Shown here piece after piece: positions 51,228 to 60,481 of a stretch of 64,000 nt of DNA; the stretch's first letter is position 1; every line of letters begins with the position of its first letter. The stretch spans positions 1 to 64,000 of the forward strand of contig JAFTNZ010000024.1 of NCBI GenBank assembly GCA_017451645.1, read 5' to 3'. The position numbers were made by a program, and so were the translations under genes. The DNA comes from Bacteroidaceae bacterium. Its GTDB lineage: Bacteria; Bacteroidota; Bacteroidia; Bacteroidales; Bacteroidaceae. The notes beneath the pieces were generated by a model. The model saw only the letters and a program-made list of their open reading frames with translations. It searched no databases and had not been told where the DNA came from.

Positions 51228-52184
51228 TTACTGTTGCATAATCAGATAAGTGGTGTATGCCACATAACAAATCACCATAAAGATGCCTTCAGGACGGGTA
51301 ATGATACGTTTTCCCAAGAAAAAGCCGGCAATCCAAATGATTATACTGGTTGCTATAAGTGTCATAAAATCAAAATTGGTGATGCCTCCCGTAGGAAGGT
51401 CGCTGACAGTGGCACTGGCTCCCAACACTGCAAAGGCATTGAAGAGGCTGCTTCCGAGGGCATTACCTATGGCTATGCCCGGATTCTTCTTCAATGCGGC
51501 AGAAACCGAAGTGGCCAATTCTGGCAGGGATGTACCACCGGCTACCAATGTAAGGCCAATGACAGATTCGCTCACCCCTAACGTACGGGCAATTCCGGAA
51601 GCTCCATTCACAAACAATTGTCCGCCACCGATAAGGGCACCAAGACCAAGTAAAATGAAAAGAATGGATTTCCACATGGGGATGTCTCGAGTTTCTTCTC
51701 CTCCTTCGTTCTCGCCATTTTTGGCTATGGCAAAGGTATAGCCGAGGAATATGGCAAAGAAACAGAGTAGCATCAGTCCGTCGCTGCGGCTGATGACATT
51801 GGCCGTCCCACCATCCAACAGAATGTCGTTGGCACAGAGAAACAGCACGATGGATGAGAGGACACATAAAGGTATTTCCTTGGATAACGTACCTTTTCCC
51901 ACGGGGATGGGAGCCACGATGGCCGTCATGCCCATGATCATCAGGCCATTGAATATATTGCTTCCTATAACGTTGCCTATAGAAAGTTCTGCACTTCCGC
52001 TTAAGGAAGAAAGAAAACTGATGATAAATTCAGGTGCAGATGTGCCGAATGCCACAATTGTTAATCCGATGACCAAATTTGAAATCTTGAAGCGACGTGC
52101 TACAGCAGCGGCACCATCTGTCAAGGCATTGGCACCCCAAAGGATGAGCAACAGACCTCCGATAAGCAGTAATGTATCAATCAT
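51228..52184 (-). CDS. calcium/sodium antiporter (CaCA family)
   Basis: The product is 318 aa, about ten membrane segments in two inverted halves. Each half has the alpha-repeat signature: AFGTSAPEFIISFLSS (about 46-61) and VAGGTSLPELATSVSAAL (about 212-229). Length and motifs match the YrbG/CaxA-type inner-membrane exchanger. It exports calcium against sodium or protons. A short loop (about 150-168, ENEGGEETRDIP) joins the halves. It is followed by the GNAT gene. Confidence 0.93.
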   Translation of the reverse strand: MIDTLLLIGGLLLILWGANALTDGAAAVARRFKISNLVIGLTIVAFGTSAPEFIISFLSSLSGSAELSIGNVIGSNIFNGLMIMGMTAIVAPIPVGKGTLSKEIPLCVLSSIVLFLCANDILLDGGTANVISRSDGLMLLCFFAIFLGYTFAIAKNGENEGGEETRDIPMWKSILFILLGLGALIGGGQLFVNGASGIARTLGVSESVIGLTLVAGGTSLPELATSVSAALKKNPGIAIGNALGSSLFNAFAVLGASATVSDLPTGGITNFDFMTLIATSIIIWIAGFFLGKRIITRPEGIFMVICYVAYTTYLIMQQ

Positions 52185-52226
52185 GATTTTCTAATTCTTT
52201 GATGTGCTATAATAATTAAGAGTACC

Positions 52227-53447
52227 TTATTCTTTTGAAAGCCATTTTCTTCCCCAAATCCAGCGTTTTTCACCGCCGGCGAATGTGGTGGCAAAAAGAT
52301 AGTCATCTCCTCCATCAGCCAATTTCATCCGTTTGCGTAAATCTTCCGTGCTGGAGGGGAAGTTACGTAAGGTCAGGTTTGCTTTAGGCAGTTGTTTCTG
52401 GAGATCGCGCAATTCCCGTTTGCCGAATCCGCCGTGAGCAATGACCTCGAAGCATCTTCCGGGAAAATTCTCTACGGGTTTCTCACTGGTGTACAGGTGG
52501 CTGTTCGGATGTAGCTTTTTCAGTCCATAGCGGTGGGCCACAATACGGAAAGCACCGGCCTTCAGAATAGAAGCGTTCGGCTCGTATAGGCAGAACTCCG
52601 GTGAGGCAGCAAACAGGCAAGGACAATTGGCCTCTTCCTCTCGCGTGAAACTGAGTTCTTCTTCCGGTTTCCCTGTCGTAGCCGATAGGTTTACACTATG
52701 TATGCGAGCATTCTGGGAAGAAACTTCTGCATCCATCACTACGAGCAACTCTTTGCACTCTCCACCCAAAGCCACTATATAGATGTCGCAGATGTGTGGC
52801 AACTGCTCAAGAGCCAAATTTATGTCCAACATTGGAGACAGTTTGATCATTACCCGTTGGGCCTTTTCGGTCAGTAGCGTGTGTATCTTCATCAGGTCAG
52901 GGTCGCAGTCGCTGATGGCCACAGTTTTCTTTCCGCGTGAATCACGTCTGGCCGGATCGATATAGATGAGCCCTTGCTTGGGCATCTGTTTCAGGTAATC
53001 TACCGCATCGCTGTTGATTATTTCAGCTTCAGGGAATCCCAATAGTGGAAAATTCTGTTCGGCCAATTCGCAGAGTATTGTTTGTCGTTCCACATAGGTA
53101 GCGTGGGAGAATCCTTCAGCCATGCAGCAAAAATCCACGCCGAATCCTCCGGTAAGGTCGGTCATTCCCTGATTTTTCAATGTGGGTGGGATGAGCGAAG
53201 CCTTGTAGCGTGCTGTGATTTCAGATGAACATTGCTCCATAGAGAGGTAATGGGGATAGCGCAGACCATTGGTTTTCCACCAAGTGGGCAACTTGCTGCG
53301 TGCCTTTTGGCGTGCGGCAATCTGTATGATAGCAGCGGCCATATCAACATGCGGATAACGCGCGGCCTGCAAAGCCAACCTTTGCACGTTGTCTTCGGCA
53401 TGTGTGTCAATGAATGACCGTGTTTCTGGTGACAGTTCCTTTCCCAT
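52227..53447 (-). CDS. THUMP-like SAM-dependent methyltransferase
   Basis: The product is 406 aa. SAM-binding motif I is MTDLTGGFGVDF (about 134-145), and YIDPARRDSRG (about 201-211) carries the motif IV-like acidic catalytic region. The C-terminal third (about 300-405) is the THUMP-like region, ending in DDYLFATTFAGGEKRWIWGRKW. Relatives in Bacteroidetes are annotated only as class I methyltransferases, and an RNA substrate is plausible. The gene is terminal in its run and ends just upstream of the exchanger gene. Confidence 0.85.
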   Translation of the reverse strand: MGKELSPETRSFIDTHAEDNVQRLALQAARYPHVDMAAAIIQIAARQKARSKLPTWWKTNGLRYPHYLSMEQCSSEITARYKASLIPPTLKNQGMTDLTGGFGVDFCCMAEGFSHATYVERQTILCELAEQNFPLLGFPEAEIINSDAVDYLKQMPKQGLIYIDPARRDSRGKKTVAISDCDPDLMKIHTLLTEKAQRVMIKLSPMLDINLALEQLPHICDIYIVALGGECKELLVVMDAEVSSQNARIHSVNLSATTGKPEEELSFTREEEANCPCLFAASPEFCLYEPNASILKAGAFRIVAHRYGLKKLHPNSHLYTSEKPVENFPGRCFEVIAHGGFGKRELRDLQKQLPKANLTLRNFPSSTEDLRKRMKLADGGDDYLFATTFAGGEKRWIWGRKWLSKE

Positions 53448-53476
53448 TTGTTGTCTCTTTCGTGGCTTAGTGATTG

Positions 53477-53511
53477 AAAAAGAGCCGCTACAATACGACT
53501 TGTAACGGCTC
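53477..53511 (-). terminator. terminator of tRNA-Met(CAT)
   Basis: On the minus strand GAGCCGTTACAA pairs with TTGTAGCGGCTC (53511-53500 with 53493-53482), followed by a T-run (53481-53477). It lies 25 bp after the tRNA. Confidence 0.8.
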
Positions 53512-53535
53512 GGTTCTTTGTTTCCTCTTTAGAGG

Positions 53536-53609
53536 TGGGCCATCTAGGGCTTGAACCTAGGACCTCCAGATTATGAGTCTGTTGCTCTAACCAACTGAGC
53601 TAAAAGCCC
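53536..53609 (-). tRNA. tRNA-Met(CAT) (or Ile2 with modified CAT)
   Basis: 74 nt on the minus strand: acceptor GGGCTTT paired with the ATGGCCC 3' strand, D arm AGCTCAGTTGGTTAGAGC, anticodon loop CTCATAA giving CAT, TpsiC arm GGTTCAAGCC. The 3' CCA is not fully encoded (ACC follows). With CAT it may be elongator Met or lysidine-Ile; sequence alone does not decide. Confidence 0.93.
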
Positions 53610-53639
53610 GTGCGCAATACCTCAACCGGAATTGCAATG

Positions 53640-53671
53640 CAAAGGTAGTGCTTCCTGCTGATATATGCAAA
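53640..53671 (-). promoter_or_regulatory. promoter of tRNA-Met(CAT)
   Basis: On the minus strand, TTTG (53671-53668) and TACCTTTG (53647-53640) are separated by 20 bp, a full consensus match, about 30 bp before the tRNA. Confidence 0.8.
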
Positions 53672-53692
53672 TTATTTAATACTTTTTTTTAG

Positions 53693-53727
53693 AAAAAAGG
53701 GGCTGCGTCAGTCAAGACACAGCCCCT
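53693..53727 (-). terminator. terminator of the giant surface-protein gene
   Basis: On the minus strand AGGGGCTGTGTC (53727-53716) pairs with GACGCAGCCCCT (53709-53698), followed by a T-run. It lies 25 bp beyond the stop of the 2030-aa gene. Confidence 0.85.
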
Positions 53728-53751
53728 CAATTCAATTATCAGATAAAATCA

Positions 53752-56700
53752 TCATTTGATGACCAGCTTCTTACCATTGACGATATAGAGTCCCTTGGTC
53801 AGGGTCTTCAGTACCTCAGAAGCCTTGCCGTTGCCTACCATGACACCGGTCACATCGTAAACAGTCACCTCTGCATCAGCATCGATACGGATGCCACGGA
53901 TGGCTGTTACATTTCCGGTCACATTGATAGTCACTACAGTCTCCTTACTGTTCTGGATTTGTCCCTGAGTACTGCCGATGTTGAAGTAGCCGGCAGGGAT
54001 AGTCAGCGTATAAGTGCCAACGGTTGTCAGTTCTTCTTGCAATGACACGGTCCATTCTGTCGGAGTGGCATAAACGTCAGCAGTTTCAACAGCTTCAGGT
54101 TCATTCAAAGCTATCGCATTTCCGTTAGCATCGGTCAATGTGATGTTACCTGCTGTGTATGACGGAATGATACCGCTTTCGCACTTGATGGAGATAACAG
54201 AGAGTTCCTCTACATCACCGCTTGTTACTGTCAGGTCGGGAACACCGATAGTTGTAGTGTAGTAGTAAGCGAATGTGCTGTACTCGCCCTCGCCATTGTT
54301 GCCCTGCAGACGCAGACCATCAAGATCGTTGGCAGCGAACACGATGTTTACTGTACCACGGATAGCGGCCAACACACTCTCGGCAATAGTCAAGGTGTAT
54401 TCGGTCTTGCCATCGTTGGCTACAACGCTTTCGAATGCTTGAGTAGCACCCTGACCCATGTTGATGTAAGTCAGTGACTCTACCAGTTCAACAGGACCGC
54501 TGAACTTCACAACGAACTTGTTCTGAGACTTGTCAGAGATAATGAAGTCCTCGGCAGGAGTGATGCTTTCCAATGTGATGGCACTGTACTGGAAGCCTTC
54601 GCTGGCACCTACGTAAGTAAGTGTCACTGTTTCAGACTTGCCTTGTCCATAGTTGCAAGCCTCCTCAGAAGCCCAAGAGGTCAAAGTCATTGTGTAAGTC
54701 ACACCCTTCTTCAGTTCAATATTCTCATAGAGACCATCGTAAGTGAAGTCAAGTGTATAGACTGTAGGATCATCAGCAGACTGAGTGAGAGTTGCACCGT
54801 GGGCATCCTCGCCATTGTCGCCAATCAACATGGTCTTGTCGAGGTAGCCAACTTCCTTGTTCAGTTTGAACTCTACCTTAGTCAGAGTCTCTACTGTAGC
54901 ACCATTTTCGGGAGTAGCGCTGACGATAGCCAATTCTGCAGGAGCCTCGTCACCTACGGTCACATACAAGTTGATTTCATTATTGGAAGTCCAACTTTCA
55001 TCGCAGATGATTTCCGCAGGCACATACACGATGTACTCACCCTTAGTGGTTACAGGTTCGGTCAGAGTCAGAGTCACTTCGTTTCCTTCGAAACTGTAAG
55101 CCAAATCTGCTACCTTATCCCAATTACCATCAAATATGCATGGGAATTCGTACATTGCATCAATCTCTGCAATTGTGTTGTCGAATGTCAGTTTGATTGT
55201 GCTCAATTCACTTACTGTTGCACCATCAGCCGGAACAGACTCAACCAGCTGAAGAGTCTTGTAAACATAATATGCAAATGTAATATTCTCTGCATAGGGA
55301 TCGTCAATAGAACCAATAGGTTTACCATCTTCACCGATAGCATTTACTGTGATATTGAATTCGCCAAAAGTGATTTCAGAAATCACTTCAGCAGGAATTG
55401 TCACGATGACTTTGTTGTCAACCAACTTGGTCTCAAACTGGATTGCATCTTCAGGAACTTCTGTGCTACGGGTTGACCACATGGCTCTTTCACCATAAGC
55501 ATTGACCACTTCCTTCACATTACCCTCGAACTCGATCACCACTTCAGCGGGCAAACTGTTGACTGGTTCCCAAGTCTCTCCATAAGAAGCAGGAGTGATA
55601 GAAGCCACAGTTGTAGCAGATACATCAGCGGTGATGTAGTACTCAAGGGAGATGTAGGGGTTGTAACCGGCGCCGTCTGCCAATCCGTAGTCTTCCTTAG
55701 AGGCATCGAACTTGCTGTTGTAGATAGCACCTGAAGGTATTGTAGGATAGTAAGCACCTGCAGCCGTTACCTCTTCGCTCCAAGTGATGATTACACTATT
55801 TTCGTCAGTGGGGTCAATCTCCATGGTTCCTGTAATTTCGGCATCATCAGTCCAGAAGTAAGGAGCCTCGGCATCGGGAGCGAGATATACCTTTTCACCG
55901 AATGTCAGCTTGATGCTCTTCATGGAAGCCACGTTACTCTCATTTTCAGGGTCAATTGATACATACTTGAAGTTGTCGTCGCGGATAGCGTAGTCGATGG
56001 TGAACTTGCCCACTTCGTCGCCATAAGAGAGCACATTGCCAGCCTCATCCACAAGACCTTCCAACTGGATGGCAAACTTTTTGGATGTCAGCTCTATCGT
56101 TGCCTCAGGCAGAGTCAGCGTACCGTCGTGAACGATTCCACTCCATGTCTCCACTTCTTCGGTTGCAAAGTTTTCAATGGCAAATTCCTGCTTGTTGCCA
56201 CTCTTCACGTCGATAATCCATCCCTTGCCATTAGCGCAAGAAACAGCGCCATCGAAGCGCAATGAAAGTTCAGTGGGGACACCATCAACTCCGTATGAAG
56301 GATTGGGATTGATTGATGTACATACCGTAGCGGCCAATGTCAGGTTCAGTGTCAGAGGCTCTGCCAATGCGTTCGAAGCAAAGTTGAGGTCCTGTACATT
56401 CTCCACCACCACTTGCATGGCGTCACCGGCCTTCAGACCGTTTTCTGTCTTGATGTCATCGATGATGTTGGCCAGCACGATGCCTAAATAGGCAGGTTGT
56501 TTGCCGTAATCGATGTTGCCCTGAAGCAAAGAAACATCTTCAGTCACATCAATCTTCTTATTGTTCTTGGAAGGAAGTACGATGGATACTTTTACTTCAT
56601 CGATGTTGATTTTGGTGTTGAAGTAGAATTCTACCGCACCATTTTCCCAACTTTCGGGAGCTTCAGTTGACTTGCTGTACAGTCCGCCATCAACAGGGAA

Positions 56701-59700
56701 TGAGCCGGTGTATTCAAGTGCATCGTAGGGAGAACCGGCCTCGAAAGAAACCTGATACAGGCGGCTTCCGAATCCATAATCATTCATATAGACAGACTGT
56801 CCGGCTCCGACACCAACCCAATACAAACCTTCTTCATTCTTGGCCAAGTCGCCCAAGTTGTACCAGGTGTCATCTGTAAGCCAGAGGTCCGGATAACTTC
56901 TGTCGTCCAAAACTTGGAGGTAGAGGCGTCCGTCTTCTGTCGCTGTATAAGTCATGTAGGCATACATATCGCTGAACGAATATTTGCGTCCGGCAACCAG
57001 CTCTACAGGCGATTCCTTTGAAGTGCCGCTGACTTCCACCACCCACTCAGGATCCCAATAGTCGGGGTCAACATCGTAAGTGTAAGTCCACTCACCAATC
57101 TTTCTGCTCTCATCGTCAAAAGCCCAAATGGCTCCTTCGGGGATAACGACAGAATAAGTTCCGACAGAATCGATGTTGCCCAAATCTACCGTAGCGCTTT
57201 TGCCATCAAAATTGAGGGCGAGGAAGGCCGTGGCGATGGTGTCTGTAGAAACGATGGGCCATCCGTACTCGTCTTCTGTGTTTGTCAGTTTCAATACGGC
57301 CACTTCTGCTTCATCATCCACTTCGATATCTTCGTTGAAGGCCAGTACAATCTGTTTCAGTTCGTTCAGTGTTGCACCGTCTGCGGGAGTTACGGTCGCC
57401 GGGCCGTAAGGCAGGATGGTACAGCTGATGTTCTGCGAAGTCACATAGTAGCAAGTTTGGTCTGACAGGTTTTCTGCATCATAAAAATCCTTTGACCAGA
57501 AGAGTTTGCCGGGAACCTGCAACATATAATCACCGGGAGTCGTAATCTCCTCACTCAGTGTAAAGGTTATCACATTGGGAGTCTCTTCGCTGATAGCGTA
57601 TGAAATGGTGATATTCTCCATTTCTGTCCATCCGGTCGTCTCTGACAACTTGTTGATGACGATATTCTTGGAAGTAGCCTTGCTGTCATCGTAAACCACA
57701 GCTCCGGGGAGAGTGACAGTGTAAGTCTTCAAGCTGCTTACTTCTGCGTAGTTGGCAGGCTCTGTGGTAGCTTTGAAGTATCCGTTGGCCGTTCCGTAAC
57801 TTGCAGTCAGCTGGCCGGCAGTCTCACCATAAGTGATGACTTTGCCGTTGGCATCGGTCACGCCCTTGGCTACGATGTCGTAGAGTTTGGGCAATATTCC
57901 ATCAATGGCAGGTATGGCAATCTTCACGCTGTTGCCATCCACTGTGCCGGTCAATGCGGTCTGCTCGTTGGTGTTCTTGTTTACAAAGTAGAACTCGGCA
58001 TTGTCTGTCAGCACCTCTCCATCGAATGAGAATACCACCTCTTCAGGCAATACCGTGCGACTGGTGCTGGCTGCAGGAGTTACTCCTGTGCAAGCAGTAG
58101 AAGCCAATGTGTAGGTGAAAGTCTGGTCGGCGAGGGTGTTGACTGCAAATTTCACATCTTCAAGACCGGACAGAGTCACGGTGAATTGACCACCGGCGCT
58201 GATGAGCCCTTCCTCTTTGGCTACGGCAAGGGTGTCGCCGAGGTTCTTGATCAGAATGTAGTCACCTGATACGGTCAGCTTCATCGGACCATACACCTTC
58301 TCTCCAACCTGTACCATAGCCTGAGGCTTGGTGGTGTTCAGCTTAGTGGAGAACTTATAGTAGGGCTGTCCCTTGTAAGTGGAGTAGGTAGTGTAGTAGA
58401 TGGCTGCTGCAGAATACTCGCCTCCGTCTGCCGGATTGGCAGTATCCAAAGTCAAAGTCGTGTAAGGAACACACTCTTCAAAAGTAGCCATGATTCCGTA
58501 AGGACCGGTAGCCTCAATGTCGCTGTATGTGTAGTACTTCACAGAGAATACAGCATCTTTTGCCATTGCGACCTTGATGCTTCCACCACCCAACTTCTCG
58601 TAGTCAGAAGTAGAGGTGCCATTGTACTTGGCACTTGTCAGACTGGTTGTCTTAGAGCAAGTGATGGTCAGATAACCATCAGCCGCAGCAGTGTAGGTTA
58701 CAGTGTGCTGGCCGGTTACTCCTAAAATATAAGACTTGCCCAATTCCAATGCGTTCTCTTCTGTTGGAGACAACACGGTCGGAGCATCATAGCGGGTGAG
58801 TGTAAAGTTGTTGAAGCATACCCAGTTGTCACCCACGTGTGAATTCTTGGCCAAATTTATTTTCAATTCACCTTTGGCATCCACATAAACATAAACTTCG
58901 TTCAGGTAGTTGCCAGCTTCAAATTTGGCTACAGCCTGAGTGGTGTTGTTCGGGTCGTTGGTTTCGGTTTTGCTGCTATACCATGACTTGAGGGCTACCT
59001 GCTCGTCGTTAGCCATCAAAGAGGCTGTCACGATTTCGTAGCCACTCTCGGCCAAAGTGTTGCACTTGACATACCCCCCGGCACGTTCGAAACCATTCAC
59101 AGTCACCTTGTAGATGCCTTCGGGAAGGCCGGTGATGGTCTGTGTATGGCATCCGGTGTATTGCCACTGTTCACAGTAGTTGGCACCGTAGGCAAGGGCT
59201 CCTCCATTTGAATTCCTGCCTGCTGTATAAGTCCAATCCCCTACACTGCCATTGAATTTGGCAGTACCGATGGAGGAAGTCACATCCACCGGAGTGTAGG
59301 ATGCCAACACTGCGAGGAAGTTGTCGGCTGTGGCCGAAATGCCGGAAGCTGCAATCACATGCTCGTAATTTTCGTTTGCGTAAGTTGCAACGATGGCATC
59401 GCGTTCAGCTTTGCTCTTCAACTGCCATACTGTGGCAGCTGCCTGATCTGCTGTAGGCATTAAAATCTTCAGGAGTCCCAATTTGGTTCCTTCCTGCAAT
59501 GTGATGTACGAACCTGAAGCCGTTGACTTCAGATAGTAACCGTCTGTGGCTTCTTCAAAAGAGAAACCGGTAGAGTTGTTGTCTGTGTAGAACGTGCCGT
59601 TCGTCTCGAACAGACACAAGCTGTTGTCCAAGAACTTCAACGAGCCTTCAGTGGAATTCCATGTGAATGGAACTCCATACTTGTCTACGCAGGCGCGAGT

Positions 59701-59844
59701 TCCCCAATCCTCTCCGCGAGAAAGGAACTGCTTGGCTTCCGCATTGTACAGATAGTAGTCACCGTCTGCAACCTGCGCGAAACCACTGACTGCCAAACAC
59801 ATCAAGATGGCGGCCAGCATTGATTTTAGCGTAAATTTACTCAT
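53752..59844 (-). CDS. 2030-aa secreted multi-Ig-like surface protein
   Basis: Signal peptide MSKFTLKSMLAAILMCLAVS plus GFAQ. Residues about 25-180 look like a ricin-type lectin-like opening (GDYYLYNAEAKQFLSRG), and about 195-350 like a CBM-like sandwich (LPEGIYKVTVNGFERAGGY). From about 460 on, at least six SbsA/Big-like Ig modules repeat the phrase xxPADGATVxELxxIxLTF (VTPADGATLNELKQIVLAF, SVPADGATVSELSTIKLTF, ATPENGATVETLTKVEFKL). The C-terminus has VYDVTGVMV and KGLYIVNGKK, the tail shared with the other secreted proteins. It is likely a large adhesin-like or substrate-binding surface protein. A CTTG-N20-TAATTTTG promoter (minus, 59909 to 59878) and a good terminator bracket it. Confidence 0.85.
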   Translation of the reverse strand: MSKFTLKSMLAAILMCLAVSGFAQVADGDYYLYNAEAKQFLSRGEDWGTRACVDKYGVPFTWNSTEGSLKFLDNSLCLFETNGTFYTDNNSTGFSFEEATDGYYLKSTASGSYITLQEGTKLGLLKILMPTADQAAATVWQLKSKAERDAIVATYANENYEHVIAASGISATADNFLAVLASYTPVDVTSSIGTAKFNGSVGDWTYTAGRNSNGGALAYGANYCEQWQYTGCHTQTITGLPEGIYKVTVNGFERAGGYVKCNTLAESGYEIVTASLMANDEQVALKSWYSSKTETNDPNNTTQAVAKFEAGNYLNEVYVYVDAKGELKINLAKNSHVGDNWVCFNNFTLTRYDAPTVLSPTEENALELGKSYILGVTGQHTVTYTAAADGYLTITCSKTTSLTSAKYNGTSTSDYEKLGGGSIKVAMAKDAVFSVKYYTYSDIEATGPYGIMATFEECVPYTTLTLDTANPADGGEYSAAAIYYTTYSTYKGQPYYKFSTKLNTTKPQAMVQVGEKVYGPMKLTVSGDYILIKNLGDTLAVAKEEGLISAGGQFTVTLSGLEDVKFAVNTLADQTFTYTLASTACTGVTPAASTSRTVLPEEVVFSFDGEVLTDNAEFYFVNKNTNEQTALTGTVDGNSVKIAIPAIDGILPKLYDIVAKGVTDANGKVITYGETAGQLTASYGTANGYFKATTEPANYAEVSSLKTYTVTLPGAVVYDDSKATSKNIVINKLSETTGWTEMENITISYAISEETPNVITFTLSEEITTPGDYMLQVPGKLFWSKDFYDAENLSDQTCYYVTSQNISCTILPYGPATVTPADGATLNELKQIVLAFNEDIEVDDEAEVAVLKLTNTEDEYGWPIVSTDTIATAFLALNFDGKSATVDLGNIDSVGTYSVVIPEGAIWAFDDESRKIGEWTYTYDVDPDYWDPEWVVEVSGTSKESPVELVAGRKYSFSDMYAYMTYTATEDGRLYLQVLDDRSYPDLWLTDDTWYNLGDLAKNEEGLYWVGVGAGQSVYMNDYGFGSRLYQVSFEAGSPYDALEYTGSFPVDGGLYSKSTEAPESWENGAVEFYFNTKINIDEVKVSIVLPSKNNKKIDVTEDVSLLQGNIDYGKQPAYLGIVLANIIDDIKTENGLKAGDAMQVVVENVQDLNFASNALAEPLTLNLTLAATVCTSINPNPSYGVDGVPTELSLRFDGAVSCANGKGWIIDVKSGNKQEFAIENFATEEVETWSGIVHDGTLTLPEATIELTSKKFAIQLEGLVDEAGNVLSYGDEVGKFTIDYAIRDDNFKYVSIDPENESNVASMKSIKLTFGEKVYLAPDAEAPYFWTDDAEITGTMEIDPTDENSVIITWSEEVTAAGAYYPTIPSGAIYNSKFDASKEDYGLADGAGYNPYISLEYYITADVSATTVASITPASYGETWEPVNSLPAEVVIEFEGNVKEVVNAYGERAMWSTRSTEVPEDAIQFETKLVDNKVIVTIPAEVISEITFGEFNITVNAIGEDGKPIGSIDDPYAENITFAYYVYKTLQLVESVPADGATVSELSTIKLTFDNTIAEIDAMYEFPCIFDGNWDKVADLAYSFEGNEVTLTLTEPVTTKGEYIVYVPAEIICDESWTSNNEINLYVTVGDEAPAELAIVSATPENGATVETLTKVEFKLNKEVGYLDKTMLIGDNGEDAHGATLTQSADDPTVYTLDFTYDGLYENIELKKGVTYTMTLTSWASEEACNYGQGKSETVTLTYVGASEGFQYSAITLESITPAEDFIISDKSQNKFVVKFSGPVELVESLTYINMGQGATQAFESVVANDGKTEYTLTIAESVLAAIRGTVNIVFAANDLDGLRLQGNNGEGEYSTFAYYYTTTIGVPDLTVTSGDVEELSVISIKCESGIIPSYTAGNITLTDANGNAIALNEPEAVETADVYATPTEWTVSLQEELTTVGTYTLTIPAGYFNIGSTQGQIQNSKETVVTINVTGNVTAIRGIRIDADAEVTVYDVTGVMVGNGKASEVLKTLTKGLYIVNGKKLVIK

Positions 59845-60067
59845 AAAACATTAATTTAGTTAAAAGATACTTGGGTGCAAAATTACTCATTTTTGGTGAG
59901 TGCACCAAGAAAAAAAGCAATAAAGTGCATTAATAGGTGGAAAGCCAACGAGTTGGATGCATGAAGATCTCCTGTCCTTCCCCCGTCCCAAAAAGTCGGT
60001 ACACAAAATCTCTCATGCCCGGGGATAATCTCTTTCAGTCGGTCGGTTTAATGGAAATGCCCCTTCT

Positions 60068-60161
60068 ATTCTATAATCTGAATCACGGATTATATAATCT
60101 GAATCACGGAATATATAATCTGAAGCTTGGAATATATAATCTGTGATTCAGATTATAGAAT
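60068..60161. repeat. four 21-bp units closed by a perfect 19-bp inverted repeat
   Basis: ATAATCTG recurs exactly every 21 bp (60073, 60094, 60115, 60136). The ends of the array (60068-60086 and 60143-60161, core TATAATCTGAATCAC) are perfect 19-bp reverse complements. The first unit can close on itself (TATAATC/GATTATA) and the last forms TATAATCTG/CAGATTATA. Confidence 0.9.
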
Positions 60162-60344
60162 AATGACGTATTTTGTTGATTTTGGAGCGGTCTCTTTGTG
60201 AATTGTAGCAGGTTTCTTTATTGATGGAAGACAGACAAAGAGAAAATTGGCAAGGAAAAGGGCATCGCCATGCCATTATCAGGAAAACAGCCTTTCCCTG
60301 TAGGTTTTTTATCGGAAAATATGCCTTGCATCAAAATAAAGCAT

Positions 60345-60352
60345 TATATTTG
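60345..60352 (+). promoter_or_regulatory. -7 box of the second GH43 gene
   Basis: TATATTTG matches TAnnTTTG. A -33 TTTG at the right distance is not clear (CTTG lies only 16 bp upstream). The leader to the ATG at 60482 would be about 124 nt. Confidence 0.5.
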
Positions 60353-60481
60353 CGGCTACAAACAAACACCCCATGGAATTGAAGGTGGGTTCTGTAACAT
60401 CCCACAGATTATTAACAATGGTGAGTACTCTGATTCCCCGACAAAGCGGATTGGTAGAACCCACTTGAAAAAAACAATATC

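Larger units (their letters stand above)
59845..60481. other. intergenic region with 21-bp repeat array and structured GH43 leader
   Basis: About 640 bp. It contains the promoter of the giant surface gene (59878-59909, minus), the repeat array at 60068-60161, and the leader of the downstream GH43 gene. That leader has a TATATTTG -7 box at 60345-60352, an inverted repeat GTGGGTTCT/AGAACCCAC (60385-60393 and 60456-60464) and a 31-codon open frame at 60373-60468. A longer open frame (60270-60485) spans the promoter and is rejected. Confidence 0.6.

Noticed and set aside
54643-55476. Open frame on the plus strand opposite the giant surface gene (277 codons)
   Set aside because: Antisense to a coding region with repeats and conserved tail; the translation has no features.
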